From positions 1 through 64,000 of the forward strand of contig BLMJ01000232.1 of NCBI GenBank assembly GCA_011960625.1: 64,000 bases of DNA, read 5' to 3'. The position numbers and the translations under genes are program-made. The stretch is from Lachnospiraceae bacterium (GTDB taxonomy: Bacteria; Bacillota; Clostridia; Lachnospirales; Lachnospiraceae). Position 1 is the stretch's first letter. Each line of letters begins with the position of its first letter. Positions 1 to 7,166 of the stretch are shown one piece after another. The notes under the pieces are model-generated. The model saw only the letters and a program-made list of their open reading frames with translations. It did not search any database and was not told the origin of the DNA.

Positions 1-765
1 AGTAATGTGCTGGGGTCTAATATTTATAATCTGCTGGTGGTTCTGGGATGCTGTGCGCTGGTGAATCCGGTTCAGGCAAAATGGTCTTTGCTCAAGAAAG
101 AATTTCCTTTCTCTATATTTATTTCAGTCATTTTACTTTTGCTTAATTCTGATTTCTCAATAGCAAAGGTTTTAAGGGGCGGGGGAAAGTTCGTCCTGGG
201 AAGAGGGGGAGGAATATTGTTTCTTGTTCTGTTCATGATTTTCCTCTATGCGACTGTGACGGACGCACTTGCTGCAAGAGATGGGCAGGAGGCGGAAGAG
301 GGCGAGGAGTATAAGGTTTTAAGCCCTGTGAACAGTGCGCTTTATATCGGAGGCGGTCTTGTGGGAATTATTTTGGGTGGGAATCTGGTCGTGGACAGCG
401 CCAGCGCCATTGCGCTGCGGTTCGGCCTGAGCCAGACATTTATCGGACTTACAATCGTGGCGTTGGGAACGTCGCTGCCTGAGCTGGTTACATCTGTAGT
501 AGCGGCGGGCAAAGGGGAGAATGATCTTGCTGTGGGAAATGTGGTTGGATCGAATATTTTCAATATCCTTCTGATTCTGGGGACGTCAGCGTCGATTACT
601 CCGATTGTGATGGATATTTCAGCAGTATATGACACGGTGATTCTGATAGCGGCAAGCCTGCTTGTTTATTCTGCAGCGTTGAGAAAACGTGAGCTTCGCA
701 AGAAAGAAGGTATCCTCTTTTTGCTGGCGTATCTGGTATTTTTTGCATATATTTTGGTGCGGTAA
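1..765 (+). CDS. Calcium/sodium antiporter (CaCA family), 3' part
   Basis: The gene is cut by the left edge; the reading frame is open from base 1 and ends with TAA at 763-765, so the visible 254 codons are the C-terminal part. Two copies of the CaCA alpha-repeat signature are visible: [10 protein letters not shown] at the extreme edge (first residues partly outside) and [19 protein letters not shown] near residue 178, the latter preceded by [16 protein letters not shown]. These lie in several hydrophobic membrane segments, as expected for YrbG-like K-independent Ca2+/Na+ exchangers. The family exchanges cytoplasmic Ca2+ for Na+ or H+ across the plasma membrane. An acidic linker (about residues 95-103) separates the two homologous halves. 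No terminator is evident before the next promoter at 792. Family call is secure; the transported ion is inferred. Confidence 0.9.
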   Translation, partial: SNVLGSNIYNLLVVLGCCALVNPVQAKWSLLKKEFPFSIFISVILLLLNSDFSIAKVLRGGGKFVLGRGGGILFLVLFMIFLYATVTDALAARDGQEAEEGEEYKVLSPVNSALYIGGGLVGIILGGNLVVDSASAIALRFGLSQTFIGLTIVALGTSLPELVTSVVAAGKGENDLAVGNVVGSNIFNILLILGTSASITPIVMDISAVYDTVILIAASLLVYSAALRKRELRKKEGILFLLAYLVFFAYILVR

Positions 766-791
766 GGAGAGAGAATTACAAATTTTCCCCC

Positions 792-820
792 TTGACAAAT
801 ATAGTTCCATCCATTAGAAT
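792..820 (+). promoter_or_regulatory. Sigma-A promoter of the proS T-box leader
   Basis: TTGACA at 792-797 and TAGAAT at 815-820 are separated by exactly 17 bases. The promoter lies just upstream of the T-box leader and predicts transcription starting near 827. Confidence 0.8.
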
Positions 821-826
821 TACATT

Positions 827-1082
827 CAAACTTAAAAACTCGCTGGCAATGATGGTTGCAGAGGCGGGTCTTGGCTGTGAAGAGGAATAGTAGTTGCATA
901 TGTAGTCCCACAGAGAGAGAATCCATTGGCTGGAAGATTCTTGGATTGACTTGTATCGAACCTACCTTGGAGCCGCTGTATGAAAATGCAGCGTGACGTC
1001 AGCGTTAATGGCGATAAAGAGAGAACTGCGAAAGGGTCGCAGTTAACTAGGGTGGTACCGCCGAGCTTTTCGGTCCCTTTTA
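827..1082 (+). promoter_or_regulatory. T-box riboswitch (proline specifier) upstream of proS
   Basis: The canonical T-box bulge AGGGTGGTACCGCC is at 1049-1062, followed by a competing GC-rich hairpin (GGTACCG with CGGTCC) and TTTTATTT at 1078-1085, the usual antiterminator/terminator switch. Upstream, the stem I specifier loop reads GAA-CCT-ACCTTGGAG with the codon CCT (Pro) at 961-963. Uncharged tRNA-Pro would pair with the specifier through its anticodon and with the T-box bulge through its CCA end, allowing readthrough into proS. The specifier agrees with the gene downstream. The 5' boundary is taken from the promoter and is approximate. Confidence 0.92.
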
Positions 1083-1163
1083 TTTATGATGGGGAGTCGA
1101 AGGTCCGGTGTTTTTTTTATTATACGCTTACCGTGACCAGGGATACTTCCGACAGACGTATGT

Positions 1164-1194
1164 GTTCCCAGGATAAGACCATGAAGCTGGGAAC
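1164..1194 (+). other. Stem-loop in the extended proS leader
   Basis: GTTCCCAG at 1164-1171 and CTGGGAAC at 1187-1194 form a perfect 8-bp stem between the T-box terminator and the proS start. It has no T-run, so it does not look like a terminator. The leader continues about 165 bases beyond the T-box switch, which is longer than usual. Function unknown. Confidence 0.4.
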
Positions 1195-1249
1195 GCTGAG
1201 AATATGGTGGAGCAAGGGCTTTGCCGGAAAAGAAAAGGAGAAGAGAGAC

Positions 1250-2689
1250 ATGGCAAAGGAAAAACTGGTAAAAAATATCACATCCAGGGATGAGAATTTC
1301 GCACAGTGGTATACGGATGTGGTTCGCGAGGCAGAGTTGTGTGATTATTCAAGCGTTAAGGGCTGTCTGAATTATCTTCCCAACGGATATGCAATCTGGG
1401 AGTTGATTCAGGCAGATTTGGACAAGAGATTTAAAGAGACGGGAGTGGAGAACGTATCTCTTCCGCTGTTGATTCCGGAGGCGCTTCTTGAGAAAGAGGC
1501 GGACCATGTAGACGGTTTTGCGCCGGAGGTGGCATGGGTAACACACGGCGGTATGGAGAGGCTTCAGGAGAGGCTGTGTATCCGTCCGACGTCCGAGACA
1601 TTATTCTGTGATTTGTGGGCAAGAACGGTCAAGTCCTATAGAGATCTTCCGAAGGTTTGGAACCAGTGGAATTCCGTACTGCGTTGGGAGAAGACCACAA
1701 GACCGTTTTTACGTTCCAGAGAGTTTTTGTGGCAGGAGGGTCATACGATCCATGCAACCTATGAGGAAGCAGAGGAGCGTACCATCCAGATGCTCCATGT
1801 TTATGAGGATTGTTACAAAGAGACGTTGGCCATTCCGTTTGTATCCGGAAGAAAGGCTGAGCATGAGAAGTTTGCCGGGGCGCAGGATACTTATACTATC
1901 GAAGCATTGATGCATGACGGTAAGGCATTGCAGTCAGCGACCAGCCATTTCTTCGGAAGCGGTTTCCCAGATGCATTTGATATCAAATATGTAGATAAGA
2001 ACAATGAGCTTCAGAGCGTATATGAGACTTCATGGGGATGGTCCACCAGAAGTATCGGCGCGCTGATCATGGTTCACGGCGATGATGACGGGCTGGTATT
2101 ACCCCCACATGTTGCACCTGTAGAATGTCGGGTGATTCCGATTGCGCAGCACAAGGAGGGCGTCCTTGACAAGTCTTACGCACTTCTGGATGAACTTAAG
2201 AAAGCCGGATACAGAGTGAAGATTGACGATTCTGAGAAGAGTCCGGGATGGAAGTTCTCTGAGCAGGAGATGTTAGGTATCCCGACCCGCATTGAGATTG
2301 GTCCTAAGGATCTTGAGAAGAATCAGGTAATCGTGGTACGCCGCGATACCCGTGAGAAGATTGTGGTTTCCATGGATGAGATTGCCGTTAAGCTTCGGGA
2401 TATCTTAGAGACAATGCAGCAGGATATGTACGACAGGGCAAACGACTTCTTGAAGAGTCACATCGACACAGCGGTTACAATGGATGAGATGACAGAGAAG
2501 TTTACGAAAAACCGTGGCTTCGTGAAGGCATGCTGGTGCGGAGATCCGGAGTGTGAAGGCGAAGTGAAGTATGTGACAGGCGGCGCGGCGACCAGATGTC
2601 TGATCGAGGATGAGGATATGATTTCAGACAAATGTATCTGGTGCGGCAAACCTGCAAAACATATGGCGTACTGGGGCAAGTCATATTAA
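1250..2689 (+). CDS. proS: Prolyl-tRNA synthetase, type 2 (short, archaeal/eukaryal-like)
   Basis: 479 residues, charging tRNA-Pro with proline in the cytoplasm. The start ATG at 1250 has AAAAGGAG at 1233-1240 and gives the family N-terminus MAKEKLVKNITSRDENFAQW. The reading frame stays open upstream to 980, but that stretch is the T-box leader. The class II catalytic core is visible (RPTSETLFCDLWA; motif 2 region SVLRWEKTTRPFLRSREFLW). There is no bacterial INS editing domain between motifs 2 and 3. The C-terminus has the short-form zinc cysteines CWCGDPECEG and CIWCGKPAKH and ends WGKSY. This short form occurs in many Clostridia. It is monocistronic: the T-box lies upstream and a strong terminator follows at 2720-2750. 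Confidence 0.95.
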   Translation: MAKEKLVKNITSRDENFAQWYTDVVREAELCDYSSVKGCLNYLPNGYAIWELIQADLDKRFKETGVENVSLPLLIPEALLEKEADHVDGFAPEVAWVTHGGMERLQERLCIRPTSETLFCDLWARTVKSYRDLPKVWNQWNSVLRWEKTTRPFLRSREFLWQEGHTIHATYEEAEERTIQMLHVYEDCYKETLAIPFVSGRKAEHEKFAGAQDTYTIEALMHDGKALQSATSHFFGSGFPDAFDIKYVDKNNELQSVYETSWGWSTRSIGALIMVHGDDDGLVLPPHVAPVECRVIPIAQHKEGVLDKSYALLDELKKAGYRVKIDDSEKSPGWKFSEQEMLGIPTRIEIGPKDLEKNQVIVVRRDTREKIVVSMDEIAVKLRDILETMQQDMYDRANDFLKSHIDTAVTMDEMTEKFTKNRGFVKACWCGDPECEGEVKYVTGGAATRCLIEDEDMISDKCIWCGKPAKHMAYWGKSY

Positions 2690-2719
2690 TCCGTACAAGT
2701 CTATACAGTTGTTATTTAG

Positions 2720-2752
2720 AAAGGTCAGGCATAAGAAGTGCCTGACCTTTAT
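2720..2752 (+). terminator. Intrinsic terminator of proS
   Basis: AAAGGTCAGGC (2720-2730) and GCCTGACCTTT (2740-2750) form a perfect 11-bp stem with a nine-base loop, ending in a short T-rich tail. Confidence 0.85.
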
Positions 2753-2775
2753 TCGATAGGAAATGGATTTAAGAG

Positions 2776-2802
2776 ATAAAATGCATACTGCCTACATACA
2801 AT
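2776..2802 (+). promoter_or_regulatory. Sigma-E-like sporulation promoter of spmB
   Basis: ATA at 2776-2778 is followed after 16 bases by CATACAAT at 2795-2802. This matches the Bacillus mother-cell sigma-E consensus (ATA, 16-18 bases, CATACAnT). In Bacillus, spmAB belongs to the sigma-E regulon, which fits the gene downstream. A 9-bp inverted repeat (TACATACAA at 2793-2801, TTGTATGTA at 2814-2822) overlaps the -10 and start region and could be a control site. Confidence 0.6.
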
Positions 2803-2836
2803 AAGAATAAGCTTTGTATGTAAGTGGGGAGGTCGC

Positions 2837-3367
2837 GTGAAATTCTTATTGTATATGACTGACTTTATCGTGCCGCTGGTAATATTTGGAATCATAAGTT
2901 ATGGCATCTTGATGGAGGTAAATGTATACGATACCTTTATCAAGGGCGCCAAAAGCGGTTTTTTTACAGTAATTAAGATAATGCCGACTTTGGTTGGACT
3001 GATGGTAGCGGTGGGAATCCTGCGGGCATCGGGCTTCTTGGGCTTTATATCAGATATAATCGGAAATTTTACGGGGGCTTTGGGATTTCCAGGAGAGCTG
3101 GTTCCTCTTACAGTAGTTAAGATGTTCTCATCCTCGGCGGCCACCGGGCTATTGCTGGATCTGTTTAAAGAGTTTGGGACGGATTCCTACATAGGTCTGA
3201 TTGGGTCCATCAGTATGTCCTGTACCGAGACTATATTCTATACAATGAGCGTGTATTTTATGACGGCAAAAGTGACCAAGACACGGTATACACTGATGGG
3301 TGCATTACTATCTACCTTGGCTGGACTTATTGCCAGTGTGATATTGGCGGGGATGATATATTATTAA
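2837..3367 (+). CDS. spmB: Spore maturation protein B
   Basis: 176 residues, almost entirely hydrophobic, with about five membrane segments, the usual SpmB length. In Bacillus, SpmA and SpmB are mother-cell membrane proteins needed for spore-core dehydration and heat resistance. The recognisable nucleoside-recognition (Gate) region includes PTLVGLMVAVGILRASG and KMFSSSAATGLLLDLFKEFG. The start is GTG at 2837 with GGGGAGG at 2826-2832, closer than usual. A sigma-E-like promoter lies directly upstream. Oddly, spmA, normally immediately upstream in the same operon, is not here or elsewhere in the window. A strong hairpin follows. Confidence 0.9.
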   Translation: MKFLLYMTDFIVPLVIFGIISYGILMEVNVYDTFIKGAKSGFFTVIKIMPTLVGLMVAVGILRASGFLGFISDIIGNFTGALGFPGELVPLTVVKMFSSSAATGLLLDLFKEFGTDSYIGLIGSISMSCTETIFYTMSVYFMTAKVTKTRYTLMGALLSTLAGLIASVILAGMIYY

Positions 3368-3389
3368 GTTTAGAACAGGAGGCGGCAAA

Positions 3390-3429
3390 GAGGCTGCTGC
3401 TAAAAGAAAAAACTTCAAGCAGCAGCCTC
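3390..3429. terminator. Bidirectional terminator between convergent spmB and the 3452-4291 gene
   Basis: GAGGCTGCTGCT (3390-3401) pairs perfectly over 12 bp with AGCAGCAGCCTC (3418-3429). It sits between two convergent genes. A-rich and T-rich flanks are weak on the plus side, so it is called mainly from stem strength and position. Confidence 0.7.
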
Positions 3430-3451
3430 CCATGATTAAAGCTTCATATAC

Positions 3452-4291
3452 TTACTTCTTTGGGCGGCCCTTATCATGTGGATTCTTCCACACATTGAGA
3501 GCGGCGACAATCCCTACAATATAAAGAATACTAATAAGGATAGTCGGATTGTCCTGCAATAGATAGGTAATCGCTACGATAGCAGACAGTGAAATCAAAA
3601 GCTGAAAAGCAATCAGGAAACGCTTTTCTTTGGCCTCCTTTGCCTGCTGTAAAAATTCTAACCGTCTCTGCTCTAAAGCAAGATAATCCATAAGATCTTC
3701 ATCCTTGATTCGTGACAGGATGAGCTTATCCCGGGATTCCTCGTCATTTGAAGAACGAATACGGAAGAAGCGCTTCTTTGGACGTTCTTCTTCATCGAAA
3801 TCGAACTCGTCGTCTTCGTTAGAAGCAGAAGCCATATCGCTGGTTTCAGATATTGTGGGCTGCTCGGCAGTCTGTGATGTGGCGGCAGCAGACTGAGCCG
3901 CTGTTTGGGCGGCAGCCTGAGCGTTAGGCTCTGGTACAGACTGAGCCGAGGCTTGGACGGCAGGTTGTTCGGCTGACAAGCCGGCTGACTGAAACGCCAA
4001 CTGTGCCTGTGCCTGGTCAGCGGCCTGAGCCATCTGCGTGCCGGAAGCCTGAGCGATAGCTTGCAATACAGGCTGGCCGACTACTTGGGCTAAAGGCTGG
4101 GACGCATACTGAGCCACTAGCTGAGCCGCTATTTCGGCAGTTGATACTTGATTCTCTGATGCTGCAGATTGCGTTTTATTTATAATGGGAACGATCTTAT
4201 TCTCCTCGGTAACCCCTTTGTCCTCCCCAGAACGTGTTTCTGCACTGTTATCCTTCGCTTCTTCATTGACATTATTCCATTCATTAGACAC
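3452..4291 (-). CDS. Ala/Gln-rich C-terminally anchored membrane protein, unknown function
   Basis: 279 residues from a GTG start at 4291 (AAGGAGGG seven bases upstream). Roughly residues 40-150 are low-complexity Ala/Gln/Ser/Pro sequence with irregular AQ-rich repeats. Next come an acidic patch (EDDEFDFDEEE), a basic stretch (RPKKRFFRIR) and a probable short coiled coil (residues 185-220, rich in E, K, Q, L). Two hydrophobic segments (about 222-240 and 245-265) end in a basic tail, KNPHDKGRPKK. There is no signal peptide, so the long N-terminal part probably faces the cytoplasm. I do not recognise a family. It has its own promoter (4333-4361) and stands alone. The low-complexity region may be a disordered linker or an interaction scaffold. 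Confidence 0.75.
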   Translation of the reverse strand: MSNEWNNVNEEAKDNSAETRSGEDKGVTEENKIVPIINKTQSAASENQVSTAEIAAQLVAQYASQPLAQVVGQPVLQAIAQASGTQMAQAADQAQAQLAFQSAGLSAEQPAVQASAQSVPEPNAQAAAQTAAQSAAATSQTAEQPTISETSDMASASNEDDEFDFDEEERPKKRFFRIRSSNDEESRDKLILSRIKDEDLMDYLALEQRRLEFLQQAKEAKEKRFLIAFQLLISLSAIVAITYLLQDNPTILISILYIVGIVAALNVWKNPHDKGRPKK

Positions 4292-4332
4292 AATTACTCC
4301 CTCCTTTTGTGTATGAACATCTTTCCATACTT

Positions 4333-4361
4333 ATCATAACAATTTTCGACATAAAATTCAA
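4333..4361 (-). promoter_or_regulatory. Sigma-A promoter of the A/Q-rich membrane protein gene
   Basis: On the minus strand TTGAAT (4361-4356) and TATGAT (4338-4333) are 17 bases apart, upstream of the GTG start at 4291. Confidence 0.65.
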
Positions 4362-4404
4362 GGAATCCGCCCCCATTGAATAGGAGAAATTTTCAAGTCG
4401 TGTT

Positions 4405-4587
4405 TTGGCGGTTCTTATGGAAAATGTGAATGGGGTATGTTATACTTGTGGAAACGGCGCCGGAATCCTTACAGGGGATCAGGCTCGGACTGCGGTTTAT
4501 GTAGTTTTGGGAATGTTATCCCTTGCGATTATATTTGTGACAGCCCAGATATATAATCTTGAGAAGAAGAAGGTTAAAAAGAAATAA
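4405..4587 (+). CDS. Small membrane protein resembling a free-standing sorting-signal tail
   Basis: 60 residues from TTG at 4405, or 56 from ATG at 4417; neither has a well-spaced ribosome site (AGGAGA lies at 4383-4388), so the start is uncertain. The protein has a CYTC pair near its N-terminus, then ILTGD, one hydrophobic segment (about 20 residues) and a lysine-rich tail (EKKKVKKK). That order resembles a Gram-positive wall-sorting signal (LPxTG, hydrophobic span, positive tail) without the proline and without a preceding secreted domain. It lies 20 bases upstream of a secreted protein gene and may be co-transcribed. It may be a genuine small membrane protein or the tail of a decayed surface protein. 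Confidence 0.5.
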   Translation: MAVLMENVNGVCYTCGNGAGILTGDQARTAVYVVLGMLSLAIIFVTAQIYNLEKKKVKKK

Positions 4588-4607
4588 GATAAAGAAGGAA
4601 CATGTAT

Positions 4608-7151
4608 ATGAATAAGAAGAAAATACATATGAGGCGAAATCTGCTCGGAATTGCCGCAGTTACATTCTTCCTATGGGGAGGAACGACGGCATATGCTTCC
4701 GATAATGTAAATCTAGACTTGTCGAAGGGCCACATCGAGATTGGCAAGGACGGCTATCGGCAGAACAGTGACGAGTGGAAAGACGGTCCTGAGGATGGAA
4801 GTTATGTGATTACCTCAGACGGTAAAGAGACTGGAAATGTTATAACCGTAGTAAGCGGCAAGGGACATGATATCATATTAGACGAGGTCAGAATCCATAC
4901 TGCCGCAGATAAGGGATACAATCCCCTATACATAGCGCCGAAGGCAAAAGTCAGCCTTACCTTGAAGGGCACGAACGTACTGCAGTCTGACGGATATGCG
5001 GGAGTTGCAGTACCAGAGAATGCTTTTTTAACGATTGAGGCGAAGGCAGGCGGCACCTTGAATGCATGGGTGGGAGCCTCATCCTCAAGTGCAGGAATCG
5101 GAGGCACCTTCAAGGATAATCAAGGAAATAATATGGAGAATGCGAATTGCGGAACCATTGAAATTAACAGTGGTGTGATTAACGCGTCGTCCATTGGCAA
5201 GGGCAGTACAGGAACAGAGAGCGGAACACTGGCTTCTGAGGATGACGGAACAGCCTGGGTTGATGCGGGAAGTGTAAGCGCAGGAAAGAGGGAGTTTGTA
5301 TCAGGAGTTTTGTTTGACGGAGCTGATGGGCAGGTTTATGGAAGTTATACTTTGAATAGGGAAGGGATGATGGTTCCTTTTGGCAAGACGCTGACAATCT
5401 CAGAGCGGCGGATACTGACGGTTCCCAGTAAGTATCCCTTGACCCTTGAAGGCAATCTGGTGAACAATGGGACCCTCAAGATTGGCAGTGAGAAGAGTCT
5501 TACCGGAAGCGGAGGGCTTAGCGGCGAAGGTGATTTTTATATACTCAGTGGAATCACGGCAGACATGTTCCAGGTGCCGGACAGGACCTTATATGGGACG
5601 GGCGAGGACCATACAGAGTATGTGAAGAAATACGTTCAGGACAGCATCCAAAAGAGCGGCTCAAACGTTATCGTCCATGGACAGGTGTTCAGTCGGGCGC
5701 AGGGGAGCGACTGGGAGATGGAGATTAAGCCGTCAGAGGTCATTGAGAAGGGGACTTATACGGTTACATTTACCGACCCGGAGGACGATTCAAACAAGGC
5801 AAGCAAGACTTTTGAGGTCCTTGATGCCGGCGAGCTGACGTCTCTGGTGCTTACCACACCTCCGGAAAAGACGGAGTATACCTATGGAGAGCGTTTCAGC
5901 AAGAAGGGCATGGCAGCCAGCGTCAACTATAGCTCTGGAGCTACGAAGACTCTGGCTAATGATAAGGTCAAGATAAAAGACGGGAACCTGAAAGTGGGGC
6001 AGGAGTCGATTACTTTATATTATAGAGAAAATGGAAAAGAAGTAACATGTACGGTAAATATTCAGGTATCCCCTAAAGAGATTGACGTGTCCAAGGTCAA
6101 TTGGGAGGAAAAGAGTAAGTCATCTTTTGTCTATGACGGCACAGAGAAATCCTTTGATTTTCGCGCGGATATGCCGGACGGTTTAAAAGTGACCGTTGGC
6201 GGTGTGAACAACGCGACGAATGTAGGAAACTATACGGCCTCCATTGATTTTTTCTTAGATGAAGATTATACGGATAACTATGTGCTTACAGGCAATACAT
6301 CTGTGACGAAAGAATGGAGCATTACGCCCATACAGCTGGAATGGAATATCGGAGATCTTGAGATTGCCGGAAATACGAGAGATAAGAAGGTCTATGTCTA
6401 CGGCGAACTAGGAGTAGAGGGCATTCTTCCGGCAGATGCAAAGAGCGAGAAGCTAACTACGAGATTTCCTGTGGATAAGATTACTGGAACCCACAACGGG
6501 CTGGCAGGCGAGGAACAGGAGATTACCCTTGCATGGGTAGATGAAAATGACCGATACTCTCTCGGAACAGATGGGGCGGCGGGGAATTATGCTCTGCCAG
6601 AGGAACTACCGATTCTTCCGGCTGCAATTAATGATGTTAAGATTACAGTCGCACCACCGGAGTTGGAATTTGGAGGCGGTTTGGCTTACCGGCTGGATAT
6701 TGAGAGCGGGATATCTTACGTACCGGATGGGCTGAGGCTTGAGCCGGAGTATGATTTCCCAAGTGAGATTCAGAAAGGGCTGATTCAGGCGGTGATGAAG
6801 AAAGGGATTAGACAGACTTATGTGAATACCTATGATGTTACCCTGATGCGAAAGGAAAAGGGTGAGTCAGAGTGGAAGCGGGTCAGGGCAGATATTGATC
6901 CCTCAGAAGGAATGACCGTTACCCTAGCATATCCCAAGGGAATTACACAGGAAGCTAACGACGCGGTGGTCGCCTATATTTATCCCAAAGATATAGGAGA
7001 TGAGAAGGCGGGAACCATTGTCTATCCCGAAGTGACAAAGACGGAAAAGGGAATCCAGTTTGTTGTACCGGAAGCTGCGCCTGTGGCTGTAGGCTGGAAG
7101 GAGGCCGAGGTTTCCAAAGGCTTTAGTTTCTGGAAGAAGAAAAAGAATTAA
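4608..7151 (+). CDS. Large secreted protein with Ig-like/MBG-type modules, no wall anchor
   Basis: 847 residues. ATG at 4608 is preferred over 4602 because AAGGAA at 4596-4600 is then properly spaced; the signal peptide is MNKKKIHMRRN plus a hydrophobic stretch ending TAYA-S. Residues 30-240 are a carbohydrate-binding-like or beta-helix region containing SSAGIGGTFKDNQG. Later segments look like bacterial Ig-like domains (TPPEKTEYTYGERFSKKGM) and MBG-type repeats (FVYDGTEKSF...GNYTASIDF). The C-terminal 250 residues (LEWNIGDLEI..., GVEGILPAD..., VTLAYPKGI..., AVGWKEAEV) match, segment by segment, the end of the wall-anchored protein at 51213-54596. Unlike that paralogue it ends in FWKKKKN without a sorting motif or membrane span. 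It probably acts outside the cell; the ligand is unknown. It leads directly into jetA, 15 bases downstream. Confidence 0.8.
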   Translation: MNKKKIHMRRNLLGIAAVTFFLWGGTTAYASDNVNLDLSKGHIEIGKDGYRQNSDEWKDGPEDGSYVITSDGKETGNVITVVSGKGHDIILDEVRIHTAADKGYNPLYIAPKAKVSLTLKGTNVLQSDGYAGVAVPENAFLTIEAKAGGTLNAWVGASSSSAGIGGTFKDNQGNNMENANCGTIEINSGVINASSIGKGSTGTESGTLASEDDGTAWVDAGSVSAGKREFVSGVLFDGADGQVYGSYTLNREGMMVPFGKTLTISERRILTVPSKYPLTLEGNLVNNGTLKIGSEKSLTGSGGLSGEGDFYILSGITADMFQVPDRTLYGTGEDHTEYVKKYVQDSIQKSGSNVIVHGQVFSRAQGSDWEMEIKPSEVIEKGTYTVTFTDPEDDSNKASKTFEVLDAGELTSLVLTTPPEKTEYTYGERFSKKGMAASVNYSSGATKTLANDKVKIKDGNLKVGQESITLYYRENGKEVTCTVNIQVSPKEIDVSKVNWEEKSKSSFVYDGTEKSFDFRADMPDGLKVTVGGVNNATNVGNYTASIDFFLDEDYTDNYVLTGNTSVTKEWSITPIQLEWNIGDLEIAGNTRDKKVYVYGELGVEGILPADAKSEKLTTRFPVDKITGTHNGLAGEEQEITLAWVDENDRYSLGTDGAAGNYALPEELPILPAAINDVKITVAPPELEFGGGLAYRLDIESGISYVPDGLRLEPEYDFPSEIQKGLIQAVMKKGIRQTYVNTYDVTLMRKEKGESEWKRVRADIDPSEGMTVTLAYPKGITQEANDAVVAYIYPKDIGDEKAGTIVYPEVTKTEKGIQFVVPEAAPVAVGWKEAEVSKGFSFWKKKKN

Positions 7152-7166
7152 AATAAGGAAGTAAGT

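Noticed and set aside
980-1249. In-frame upstream extension of proS by 90 codons
   Set aside because: The stretch contains the T-box switch and its terminator; the family N-terminus and ribosome site place the start at 1250.
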